Assembly: GCF_022402485.1 (NCBI RefSeq)
Contig: NZ_JAKRSA010000030.1
Coordinates: forward strand, 1-64,000
Length of the DNA: 64,000 nucleotides
From: Phenylobacterium sp.
GTDB lineage: Bacteria > Pseudomonadota > Alphaproteobacteria > Caulobacterales > Caulobacteraceae
Direction: 5' to 3'
Part shown: one piece after another, positions 56,803 to 64,000 of the stretch
Position numbering within the stretch: position 1 is the stretch's first letter
Layout of the letters: the number at the start of each line of letters is the position of its first letter
Program-made: the position numbers and the translations under genes
Notes under the pieces: generated by a model
The model's database searches: none
What the model was told of the DNA's origin: nothing
Seen by the model: the letters and a program-made list of their open reading frames with translations, nothing else

Positions 56803-57645
56803 ATGCTGCGTAAAGGTATCGCTCTGGCTGCGCTGGGTCTGGCCCTGGTGGCGGGTCCGGCCCTGGCCGCAGGGTCCGCAAAGAGCCCTGAGCCGGTGGA
56901 TTTCAGCTTCAAGGGCCCGTTCGGCAGGTTCGATCAGGGCCAGTTGCAGCGGGGCTACAAGGTCTATCGGGAGGTCTGCGCGGCCTGCCACGGCATGGAC
57001 CTGCTGTCGTTCCGCAACCTGGGTCAGAAGGGCGGGCCGTTCTACGATCCGGCCTATCCGAACCCGAACGATAATCCGTACGTGAAGACCATCGCGGCGG
57101 AGTACCAGATCAACGACATCGACTCCGAAACCGGTGACGTAATCCAGCGTCCGGGCACCTCGGCCGACGCCTTCCCCAACCCCTATCCCAACGAGGCGGC
57201 GGCGCGGGCGGGCAATGGCGGCGCTATGCCGCCAGACCTGTCGGTGATGGCCAAGGCCCGTAAATACGGTCCGGATTACATCCACGCGCTGATGGCCGGC
57301 TATGTCGACCCGCCGGCGGGACTGCAGGTCACGCCGGGCCAGTATTACAACCCCTATATGGCGGGGGACACGACCCCGTTCTGGACCGGTGAAGGCCATG
57401 CGCCCAAGGGGGGCTTCATCGCCATGCCCCCCCAGCTGGCTGCCGATAAGGTGACCTTCGACGACGGCACCCCGTCCACCATCGACCAGCAGGCCAAGGA
57501 CGTGGCGGCCTTCCTCTACTGGGCCGCAGAGCCCAAGATGGAGGAGCGCAAGGCCTTCGGCTTCGGCGCCATGATCTATCTCGTGATCTTCGCTGGCCTG
57601 CTCTATGCGAGCTATCGCCGCATCTGGCGCAACGTCGCCCACTAG
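56803..57645 (+). CDS. petC: ubiquinol-cytochrome c reductase, cytochrome c1
   Basis: 280 residues with a signal peptide (to about residue 23, GPALAA), the heme c motif CAACHG (C59, C62, H63) and a C-terminal membrane anchor (GFGAMIYLVIFAGLLYASYRRIW). Passes electrons from the Rieske protein to soluble cytochrome c. Last gene of petABC, followed by a strong terminator. Confidence 0.96.
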   Translation: MLRKGIALAALGLALVAGPALAAGSAKSPEPVDFSFKGPFGRFDQGQLQRGYKVYREVCAACHGMDLLSFRNLGQKGGPFYDPAYPNPNDNPYVKTIAAEYQINDIDSETGDVIQRPGTSADAFPNPYPNEAAARAGNGGAMPPDLSVMAKARKYGPDYIHALMAGYVDPPAGLQVTPGQYYNPYMAGDTTPFWTGEGHAPKGGFIAMPPQLAADKVTFDDGTPSTIDQQAKDVAAFLYWAAEPKMEERKAFGFGAMIYLVIFAGLLYASYRRIWRNVAH

Positions 57646-57670
57646 GGGTCTTGTCAGATCAGAATGAAGG

Positions 57671-57704
57671 AACCCGCCGGGGCAATCCGGCGGGTTTTTT
57701 TTTA
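57671..57704 (+). terminator. strong intrinsic terminator after petABC
   Basis: A 10-bp perfect stem AACCCGCCGG / CCGGCGGGTT with a six-base loop, followed by TTTTTTTT. It ends the petABC transcript 25 bases after the petC stop. Its T-run overlaps the end of the convergent retropepsin-like gene. Confidence 0.93.
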
Positions 57705-58478
57705 CTCTTCGACCAGATGCAGCCGTCCCGCCGGGAAGTCGAACCGCAGCCGCCAGCGGCCAAGCACCTGCAGCCCCACCGCGCCCTCAGCGTCCACCTG
57801 CCCATCGCTCAGGCCCGCCTGCAGGTTTTCAAAGAGCCGGTTACCCAGGGACAGGGCTCGCAGCTCGGCCCGACCCTGCCCATAGGGGGCCATGGTCTTA
57901 GGGTCGCCCCCTGGAACCACAGCCAAGGTAGGCGAGAGGCGGACTGCGGCGTCCAGGCCGGTCGCCGGGATAAGCCCCACAGCCCGCGCTGTGGGGCCGT
58001 CACTGAGCGCCCCAGGCACCACAGGCAGGGTGCCGCGCCAGCTGATCGGCAGGCTGGCACCGCCGGGCGAGGGCAGAACGCCGGCTGAAGCCAGGGTCAG
58101 ACGACAGGGGGTCGTGTCCAGCTCGACCACGAAGTCTCTCAGGATGTCGGCCCCGATGACCCCGGCGATCGGCGTGGGAAAGGCCCAGGTCCGGGCGTCC
58201 AGGTCTTCGATCGCCAGGTCTCGCTCAGCCACCTGGATGCCGGCCAGACGAACCTCCCCGGCCAAGGAGTCGCCCTCGATGCCGGCGGCCTGGGCCCGGG
58301 TGTTGTGCACCACGCTGTGCTTGGTGCCGGTGTCGATGATGAAATCGCCGCTCACGCCGGCGGCTGTGGCGGGTGCCACCAGAACCCCACGATCCAGCCA
58401 GCAGGCGATCTCAGCGCCCAGGGCCTCGCCGCTCCAGGCGGCCAGGCCGCAGGCCAGCAGGGCGGCGCGCGCAACCAT
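57702..58478 (-). CDS. retropepsin-like aspartic protease family protein, exported
   Basis: 258 residues with an N-terminal signal (to about residue 22). The first lobe has FIIDTGTKHSVV with the aspartic-protease DTG at 49-51 and the following GVIGADIL flap region. A second, similar loop (GLIPATGLDAAVRL, about 168-181) has ATG where a second DTG would stand, so the protein looks like a fused dimer with one active Asp lost. Whether it cleaves proteins is unknown. Convergent with petABC. Confidence 0.75.
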   Translation of the reverse strand: MVARAALLACGLAAWSGEALGAEIACWLDRGVLVAPATAAGVSGDFIIDTGTKHSVVHNTRAQAAGIEGDSLAGEVRLAGIQVAERDLAIEDLDARTWAFPTPIAGVIGADILRDFVVELDTTPCRLTLASAGVLPSPGGASLPISWRGTLPVVPGALSDGPTARAVGLIPATGLDAAVRLSPTLAVVPGGDPKTMAPYGQGRAELRALSLGNRLFENLQAGLSDGQVDAEGAVGLQVLGRWRLRFDFPAGRLHLVEE

Positions 58479-58556
58479 GGTCTAATCCCATCGCGGCCAT
58501 AGCCAGGGCCGCACCCCTTCGGCCATAACAGAGGCCCGTCAGAGAGGGGAGGGGCC

Positions 58557-59084
58557 ATGGACCTGCGCGCCGCTATTCGTACGATTCCGGACTATCCTAA
58601 GCCTGGGATCCAGTTCCGCGACATCACCACCCTGCTCGCCGACGCCCGGGCTTTCCGCCAGGCGGTGGATGAATTGGTGCAGCCCTTTGCCGGTCTGAAG
58701 ATCGACAAGGTGGCGGGTATCGAGGCCCGAGGCTTCATCCTCGGCGGCGCGGTGGCCCATCAGCTCTCGGCGGGGTTTGTGCCCCTGCGCAAAAAGGGCA
58801 AGCTGCCGCACAGGACCCGCTCGGTGGAATACGCCCTGGAATACGGTTCTGATGCCCTGGAGATCCATCTGGACGCCTTCCAGGCGGGTGAGCGGATCAT
58901 GCTGGTGGATGATCTGATCGCCACCGGCGGTACGGCCCTGGCGGCGATCGACCTGCTGCGGCAGGGCGGTGCCGAGATCGTCGCCGCCGGCTTTGTGGTG
59001 GATCTGCCAGACCTGGGTGGCGCAGCTAGGCTGGCGGCTGCCGGCGTGCCGGTCTCAACCCTGATTGAGTTTTCCGGCCACTGA
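58557..59084 (+). CDS. apt: adenine phosphoribosyltransferase
   Basis: A 175-residue purine salvage enzyme making AMP from adenine and PRPP. It has [18 protein letters not shown] at the N-terminus and the PRPP-binding loop [16 protein letters not shown] (about 115-130). Divergent from the retropepsin-like gene. The ATG at 58557 follows GAGAGGGGAGGGGCC, a good site. Confidence 0.96.
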   Translation: MDLRAAIRTIPDYPKPGIQFRDITTLLADARAFRQAVDELVQPFAGLKIDKVAGIEARGFILGGAVAHQLSAGFVPLRKKGKLPHRTRSVEYALEYGSDALEIHLDAFQAGERIMLVDDLIATGGTALAAIDLLRQGGAEIVAAGFVVDLPDLGGAARLAAAGVPVSTLIEFSGH

Positions 59085-59091
59085 GCCCTCC

Positions 59092-59784
59092 TCAGGCCCC
59101 CTCGCCGCGACCGCCGCTGCTGCGGGCGAACAGCTGCAGGGTGCGCAGGCGGGCAAGACGTGCGGCGTCGGGGTGGAAGTCCTTGCGCCGGTCCGAGGCA
59201 AACCCGTGGCCGGCGTCATAGAGGTGCACGGGCAGGTCGGGATAGCGGGTGCGAATCTCCTCGACCTTCTCCAGCGGAATCGAGGCGTCGGTCTTGCCGA
59301 AGTGCAGGATGGTCGGACAGCGGGGCACCTCATCCAGCAGCTCGCTGATCCGCCGCCCATAGAAGCAGGATGCCCCTGACACGCCCTCACAGCGCGCCGC
59401 CACCGCCCAGCTGGCCGCCCCGCCCCAACAGAAGCCGGCGACAAAGACCGGCCCCTGAAGGGCGTCTATGGCGCTCTGGGCATCGCCTGCGACCTGGTCC
59501 CAGGGCGCGGCCTGGGACAGGGCCACGGCCCTGGCCATGTCGTCGGGGTCGTAGCTTGCCTCAAAGCCCCGCTGCTGCCGGTCGAAGAAGGCCGGCGCGA
59601 TCACCTCATAGCCATCCTCGGCGAAGCTGTCGGCCACCTCGCAGATATGGTCGGTGACGCCGAAGATCTCCTGGATCAGCACCAGACCACCCCGCCGGGC
59701 GTCGCCGGGCTTCACATGGTAGGCGTCAAAGGAAAACCCGTCGGCCCGGCTCTCCAGACGGATGGTCTCCCCGGCCCGGCTCAT
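59092..59784 (-). CDS. dienelactone hydrolase family protein (copy 1)
   Basis: A 230-residue alpha/beta-hydrolase. The nucleophile elbow is GFCWGG (Cys), with Asp in LPVHLYDAGHGF and the His in the same segment, completing the Cys-Asp-His triad of dienelactone hydrolases. The second of two tandem genes on the - strand; they overlap by four bases. Substrate is unknown; no chlorocatechol genes are nearby. Confidence 0.9.
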   Translation of the reverse strand: MSRAGETIRLESRADGFSFDAYHVKPGDARRGGLVLIQEIFGVTDHICEVADSFAEDGYEVIAPAFFDRQQRGFEASYDPDDMARAVALSQAAPWDQVAGDAQSAIDALQGPVFVAGFCWGGAASWAVAARCEGVSGASCFYGRRISELLDEVPRCPTILHFGKTDASIPLEKVEEIRTRYPDLPVHLYDAGHGFASDRRKDFHPDAARLARLRTLQLFARSSGGRGEGA

Positions 59785-60452
59785 ACGCTTTCGAACAGTT
59801 CGCGGGTCCGCAGGCGGGCGAGGTCGGCGGCCTCCTCGTGATAGCGCTCAGGGCTCTGATTGTTGAAACCGTGGCCCGCGCCCTCATAGACATAGACGGG
59901 GACGTCGGGGTGAGCGGCCTTGACGGCGGCTTCCACCTCGTCGGCCTTGATCCCTGGATCGGTGTGGCCGAGGTGGACGATGATCGGGCAGGCCAGCGGC
60001 AGATCGGCATTGGCCTTGACCATGCTGCCATAATAGCTGGAAGCCGCTGCGATCCCCTCGACCTTGGACGCACTGATCCAGGCCAGCGAGCCGCCATAGC
60101 AGTAGCCCACCACGCAGACCTTGCCCCGGGACGACAGGAAGTCCCGGGCTGCGGCGATGTCGGCCAGGGCCTGCTCCATCGGCGTGGCACGGGCGTGTGC
60201 AATGCCGGCGGCCATGCCGTCTGCGTCGTGGCCGGCGGTGAAGCCTCGCTCTCGGCGGTCAAACAAGGACGGCGCAATGGCCTCGTAGCCAGCCTTGGCC
60301 CAGCGCTCCACATCGGCCCGGACATACTGGTCGATGCCGAAGATCTCCTGCAGCACGATGACCCCGCCCTTGCGCGGGGTGAACGGTACCTCGTGATAGG
60401 CCGACAGCTCATAGCCGTCGGCGCTGCTCTTCAGTGTAATGGTCTCGCCCAT
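59781..60452 (-). CDS. dienelactone hydrolase family protein (copy 2)
   Basis: A 223-residue paralogue of the next gene (nucleophile elbow GYCYGG, VYVYEGAGHGFNNQ for Asp and His). The N-terminal GGVIVLQEIFGIDQYVRADVERWAKAGYEAIAPSLFDRRERGF is the family signature. The two copies share order and overall pattern, suggesting duplication and divergence. First gene of the pair. Confidence 0.9.
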   Translation of the reverse strand: MGETITLKSSADGYELSAYHEVPFTPRKGGVIVLQEIFGIDQYVRADVERWAKAGYEAIAPSLFDRRERGFTAGHDADGMAAGIAHARATPMEQALADIAAARDFLSSRGKVCVVGYCYGGSLAWISASKVEGIAAASSYYGSMVKANADLPLACPIIVHLGHTDPGIKADEVEAAVKAAHPDVPVYVYEGAGHGFNNQSPERYHEEAADLARLRTRELFESV

Positions 60453-60519
60453 GGCTGGTCTCCCTTGGCGCGAAGCCTAGGACCACAGACGGGCACCTGT
60501 CACGTCCCCTGGACGAGGC

Positions 60520-61617
60520 CTAGACGTTGAATCTGAAGTTCATCACGTCGCCGTCCTGGACGACGTACTCCTTGCCTTCCTGGCGCAGCTTGCCGGCGTC
60601 GCGGGCACCGGCTTCACCGTTGAACTTGATGTAGTCATCAAAGGCGATGGTTTCGGCCCGGATGAAGCCCTTTTCGAAATCGGTATGGATGACCCCGGCC
60701 GACTGGGGGGCGGTGGCACCCACAGGGATGGTCCAGGCGCGGGTCTCCTTGGGGCCACAGGTAAAATAGCTCTGCAGGCCGAGCAGCTTGAAGGCCTCGC
60801 GGATCATCCGGTTCAGGCCCGGCTCTTCCAGACCCAGGGTCTCCAGGAACTCCGCCCGCTCGGCGGCGTCCAGCATGGCGATCTCGCTCTCGATCTGGGC
60901 AGAGATGACCACGCTCTCGGCGTCATCCCGCTTGGCCCGCTCGGCCACAGCGACCGACATGGCATTGCCGGTTCCCGCGTCACCTTCGTCCACATTGCAA
61001 ACATAGAGGGTCGGCTTGGAGGTCAGGAGCTGCAGCATCCGCCAGGCCTTTTCGTCTTCCTCGGCGATCTTGGCGGTGCGGGCCGGCCGGCCGGCATTGA
61101 GCTCTTCGAGGGCCAGCTTCACCAGACGCAAGGTGTTGGCGCTGTCCTTGTCCCCCGTCTTGGCGCGCTTATCGAGATTGGCGACGCGCTTCTCCAGGCT
61201 CTCCAGATCGGCCAGCATCAGCTCGGTCTCGATGATCTCCAGGTCGGCGATGGGATCGATGCGGCCCTCGACGTGGGTGATGTCGTCGTTCTCGAAGCAC
61301 CGGGCAACAAAGGCCACGGCATCACAGTCGCGTATATTGGCCAGGAACTGGTTGCCGAGACCCTCGCCCTTGGAGGCGCCCCGGACCAAGCCGGCCACAT
61401 CGACGAAATTGATACGGGCCGGGATGATTTCCTTGGAGCCGGCAATCTTGGCCAGGGCCTCAAGACGCGGTTCGGGCACCGCCACATCCCCGACGTTCGG
61501 CTCGATGGTGCAGAATGGATAGTTGGCCGCCTGGGCCGCCGCCGTCTGGGTCAGGGCGTTGAACAGGGTGGACTTGCCGACATTGGGCAGGCCGACGATG
61601 GCGACTTTGAGAGCCAT
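60520..61617 (-). CDS. ychF: redox-regulated ATPase YchF (OLA1 family)
   Basis: A 365-residue Obg-family P-loop ATPase. Walker A is GLPNVGKSTLFNAL, followed by NYPFCTIEPNVG (switch I), DVAGLVRGASKGEGLGNQFL and, in place of the GTP-specific NKxD, the YchF-type nucleotide loop NVDE. The C-terminal TGS domain (about 280-363) reads GPKETRAWTIPVGATAPQSAGVIHTDFEKGFIRAET. Third gene of rplY-pth-ychF. Confidence 0.96.
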   Translation of the reverse strand: MALKVAIVGLPNVGKSTLFNALTQTAAAQAANYPFCTIEPNVGDVAVPEPRLEALAKIAGSKEIIPARINFVDVAGLVRGASKGEGLGNQFLANIRDCDAVAFVARCFENDDITHVEGRIDPIADLEIIETELMLADLESLEKRVANLDKRAKTGDKDSANTLRLVKLALEELNAGRPARTAKIAEEDEKAWRMLQLLTSKPTLYVCNVDEGDAGTGNAMSVAVAERAKRDDAESVVISAQIESEIAMLDAAERAEFLETLGLEEPGLNRMIREAFKLLGLQSYFTCGPKETRAWTIPVGATAPQSAGVIHTDFEKGFIRAETIAFDDYIKFNGEAGARDAGKLRQEGKEYVVQDGDVMNFRFNV

Positions 61618-61688
61618 GGAGTCCTCGGAGAAATGGAACCGGCGTCGTCTTAGCTGAGCCGGTCGGAAATGTCGTCAGCGGCGGGCGC

Positions 61689-62315
61689 TCAGGGGGTCTC
61701 GCGGTCCTGACGCAGCTGCCGGGTGTCGGCCTTCTCGGCTGGGGCCAGGCGCATGACCTCGGCCTGATACTTTTCGTCCTCACCGGCCGCCAGCAAGGGG
61801 GCTGCGTCGGCGCAGGCCAAAAGCAGGTCGTTCAACCAGGCCTGCTCGACCTTGTGGAAGTCCGACAGCACGTGGCCTTGAACCAGGTCCTTGTGGCCCG
61901 GGTGGCCGACCCCCAGACGGGCCCGGCGGAAGTCTGGCCCGACCTGGCCAGTGATCGAGCGAATGCCGTTATTGCCAGCGGCCCCGCCGCCGGCCTTCAT
62001 GCGGAAGCGACCCGGCGCGAGATCGATCTCATCATGGAACACCACGAGGTCAGCTGGTGAGAGCTTATAGAACTTCAGCGCCTCGCCCACGGCATTGCCG
62101 CTGTCGTTGTAATAGGTCTGGGGCTTCAGGATCAGCGCCTTGATGGCGCCCTGCGGCGTCTCGATCACGCCTTCACGGGCCAATCCCTGAAAGCGCGATC
62201 GCTCCGGGCCAAAGCCCCAGCGGCGCGCAATCTGGTCGACGGCCATGCACCCCACATTGTGCCGATTGCCGGCAAAGCGAGGTCCAGGATTGCCCAAACC
62301 GGCCAGGATCAGCAT
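61689..62315 (-). CDS. pth: peptidyl-tRNA hydrolase
   Basis: A 208-residue enzyme that recycles peptidyl-tRNA. It begins LILAGLGNPGPRFAGNRHNVGCM with catalytic His, and has LILKPQTYYNDSGNAV, VFHDEIDLAPGRFRMKAGGGAAGNNGIRSI with the catalytic Asp. The C-terminal tail is slightly longer than usual. Lies between rplY and ychF, as in many bacteria. Confidence 0.96.
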   Translation of the reverse strand: MLILAGLGNPGPRFAGNRHNVGCMAVDQIARRWGFGPERSRFQGLAREGVIETPQGAIKALILKPQTYYNDSGNAVGEALKFYKLSPADLVVFHDEIDLAPGRFRMKAGGGAAGNNGIRSITGQVGPDFRRARLGVGHPGHKDLVQGHVLSDFHKVEQAWLNDLLLACADAAPLLAAGEDEKYQAEVMRLAPAEKADTRQLRQDRETP

Positions 62316-62354
62316 GCGACCTTCCGGTTTGGGCCTGTCCTTAGCGGAGAGGCT

Positions 62355-62954
62355 TTAGGCCTCGCCGTCAGCCGCGGCGTCTTGTGCCGCCTGAGCCGAG
62401 CTGCCGGCCAGGGTGGCGATGACGAAGTCGCGGTCGACAGTGGGGGTCACACCCTTGGGCAGCTTGAAGCCCGAGATGCGGATGGTGTCGCCAATGTCCA
62501 GACCGGTCAGGTCGAAGACGAGTTCTTCGGGGATGGCATCGGCGGGGCAGGACAGCTCGACGTCATGACGCACCACATTGAGGGTGCCGCCGCGCTTCAG
62601 GCCCGGGGACTCTTCCTGGTTGATGAAGTGCACAGGCACCGAAATCTTGATCTGCTGATGCTCGTCAACCCGATAGAGGTCGAAATGCCACGGCTCATCG
62701 GTCACCGGATGCATGTCGATGGCCTTGGCGATGACCGGCTGGGTCTCGTCGCCATACTTCAGGGTCACCAGGTGGCCCAGCAGCTTGCCCGTGTAGAGCG
62801 CCTTGCGGAACTCGTTGGCCGGCACGGCAATCGCCACCGGATCCTTGGCGCCGCCATAAAGCACGCCTGGGACCTTGCCGCTGCGGCGCACACTGCGCGC
62901 AGCGCCGGTGCCAGTCTGCTCACGCACTTCCACGTTCAATACGATATCGGCCAT
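62355..62954 (-). CDS. rplY: 50S ribosomal protein L25 (long, Ctc/TL5 type)
   Basis: A 199-residue L25 with the 5S rRNA-binding N-domain (about 1-95, VEVREQTGTGAARSVRRSGKVPGVLYGG) and the C-terminal TL5 beta domain (about 96-185). An acidic, Ala-rich tail follows. First gene of rplY-pth-ychF. A stable hairpin stands in its leader. Confidence 0.95.
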   Translation of the reverse strand: MADIVLNVEVREQTGTGAARSVRRSGKVPGVLYGGAKDPVAIAVPANEFRKALYTGKLLGHLVTLKYGDETQPVIAKAIDMHPVTDEPWHFDLYRVDEHQQIKISVPVHFINQEESPGLKRGGTLNVVRHDVELSCPADAIPEELVFDLTGLDIGDTIRISGFKLPKGVTPTVDRDFVIATLAGSSAQAAQDAAADGEA

Positions 62955-62977
62955 CGCCCTGCCTCAAAACGAAACCG

Positions 62978-62999
62978 CCGCGCGAACCCGCGCGGCGTG
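62978..62999 (-). terminator. hairpin in the rplY leader, possible terminator or attenuator
   Basis: A perfect 9-bp stem CGCCGCGCG / CGCGCGGCG with a four-base loop. On the - strand it is followed by GTTTCGTTTT, a partial U-tract, and lies 24-45 bases before the rplY start. It may end the transcript of the gene upstream or act in attenuation of rplY. Confidence 0.55.
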
Positions 63000-63077
63000 G
63001 GTCGCGATCCCATGGGGGATCGGAAGGTCGGCGTCATTACACAGAAGTTGACCCTCTGGCAACGGCGCCCGCTGACT

Positions 63078-64000
63078 TCAGCGCGTTTTAGCCGGGCTGA
63101 AGGCCCCAGCCTCGGACACGGCCACAGTTTCAGCCACCTGAACCGGGGTAATCTTGGCCGGATCGGCCAGACCAGCGCCCTTGGCCAGGCATTGTCCGGT
63201 GTCCATCAGCGCGTGCTGCCCCAGGCAGAACACATCCTCATAGTGCGGCTTGGAGACGGCCAGGCACTGGTAGAGATTTAGCTTGGCCATGTTCAGGCAG
63301 GAGGCGGAGGTGGGTTCCACCATGACGGCCGTCAGGAGATCGGCGCGATTCTCGCCGGCCTCCCCGAGGACCGCCAGAGCCGCGACAGCCAGGCTACGGG
63401 AGACCATGCGGCTGTAGGGCGGATCGACGGGGCTGGATGACAGGTTCAGGACGGCTGCGCCCATGGCGGCCTGCTGCAGACGCGCGGTCTCCTCAACATC
63501 GCCGACAATCGGCGTCGCCGACAGGGCCTTGGCCTGAGACAGGCGCAGGGCGCGGTTTTCCACGTCAGCCCGGGACCAGCGCGCCCTCTGCACGTCATAG
63601 GCCGCCTGCTTGACCGCCGCGCCCGTGCGGAACAGCTGCTGGCCCTCCGCCCCATAGGCGGCGACAACCAGGCCTGCTGCGCTGCGGGCGCCCGGCAAAT
63701 TGGCCGCATAGGTGGGATTGGCCACCAGCTCCGCCATCATCTGCGCGCGGGTCTCAGGATTGACGGAATAGCGGCGGACCGCTGCGACAAAGTCTGGGTC
63801 CTGCAAAGCCGCTATGGCGCCATAGGCCACAGCACCCTTCAGGAGTTGCACCGGCTCATAGGCTGCGGCTGTGCGCAGGGATTCAGCGATCGCCGCCCCA
63901 TCGCCGAAGACCGGCGAAATGGCCGAGGAGCGCGAAATGTAGAAGCGATAGGCGCTGGCCTGTTCGATCAGGTAGGGCGCCAGGGCCACGGCTGGCGGCG
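63078..64000 (-). CDS. unknown protein, N-terminus beyond the window
   Basis: At least 303 residues; the frame is open to the right edge, so the listed start at 63989 (a GTG) is probably internal. The product is Ala-rich and helical, with several short repeats of the pattern VAAYGAEGQQLFRTG. Four Cys lie near the C-terminus (SCLNMAKLNLYQCLAVS and VFCLGQHALMDTGQCL). I recognise no family. It lies 123 bases upstream of rplY on the same strand. Confidence 0.6.
   Translation of the reverse strand, partial: PPAVALAPYLIEQASAYRFYISRSSAISPVFGDGAAIAESLRTAAAYEPVQLLKGAVAYGAIAALQDPDFVAAVRRYSVNPETRAQMMAELVANPTYAANLPGARSAAGLVVAAYGAEGQQLFRTGAAVKQAAYDVQRARWSRADVENRALRLSQAKALSATPIVGDVEETARLQQAAMGAAVLNLSSSPVDPPYSRMVSRSLAVAALAVLGEAGENRADLLTAVMVEPTSASCLNMAKLNLYQCLAVSKPHYEDVFCLGQHALMDTGQCLAKGAGLADPAKITPVQVAETVAVSEAGAFSPAKTR

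Overview
The window is dense, high-GC chromosomal DNA from an alphaproteobacterium, most likely a member of the Caulobacteraceae (Caulobacter/Phenylobacterium type). The grounds are a CcrM-type GANTC methyltransferase gene flanked by mutY, dciA, dsbA-like and smc, an F0-only ATP synthase operon (atpI-B-E-b'-b) separate from F1, a split glycine decarboxylase (gcvPA/gcvPB), petABC with a Rieske/cytochrome b/c1 set, and many acyl-CoA and SDR genes. This placement is inference from gene content and order; no 16S rRNA gene or tRNA is present.

Layout. 0-7 kb: MerC-like and DUF3299 lipoprotein genes, acyl-CoA dehydrogenase, tsaC, an FAD-linked oxidase, yaaA and a 3-hydroxybutyrate dehydrogenase-like SDR. 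7.1-9.5 kb: a lower-GC accessory patch with three unfamiliar genes, two of them HEPN-like and one of these split by an in-frame stop. 9.7-17 kb: an SDR, a palindromic repeat, nitronate monooxygenase, small exported proteins, a Ca/Na antiporter, the ispH-thrB-rnhA operon and a secreted protein overlapping argS. 17-24 kb: argS, then a tandem glycine riboswitch controlling gcvT-gcvH-gcvPA-gcvPB. 24-35 kb: the ATP synthase F0 operon, dciA-dsbA-smc, mutY, ccrM, and tag-rnhB.

35-49 kb: ygfZ, a family 9 glycosyltransferase, a feruloyl-CoA synthase/TPP-enzyme pair, an exported protein made of five four-cysteine repeats, an enoyl-CoA hydratase-SDR-SDR operon, an HNH endonuclease with a PUA-like front, another SDR and an MFS exporter. 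49-54.7 kb: GNAT, DUF1285, Nudix, DUF6111, CCA-adding enzyme and an amidotransferase in one + strand run, then a DUF1131 lipoprotein and trmL-hemF on the - strand. 54.9-64 kb: petABC with a strong terminator, a retropepsin-like protein, apt, two tandem dienelactone hydrolases, rplY-pth-ychF, and an unknown gene cut by the right edge.

Most of the window is housekeeping. The parts most likely to hold something undescribed are the 7.1-9.5 kb patch, the five-repeat cysteine-rich exported protein, the HNH protein, and the pseudo-symmetric aspartic protease whose second active-site loop has lost its Asp. No CRISPR array, insertion sequence or prophage was seen.
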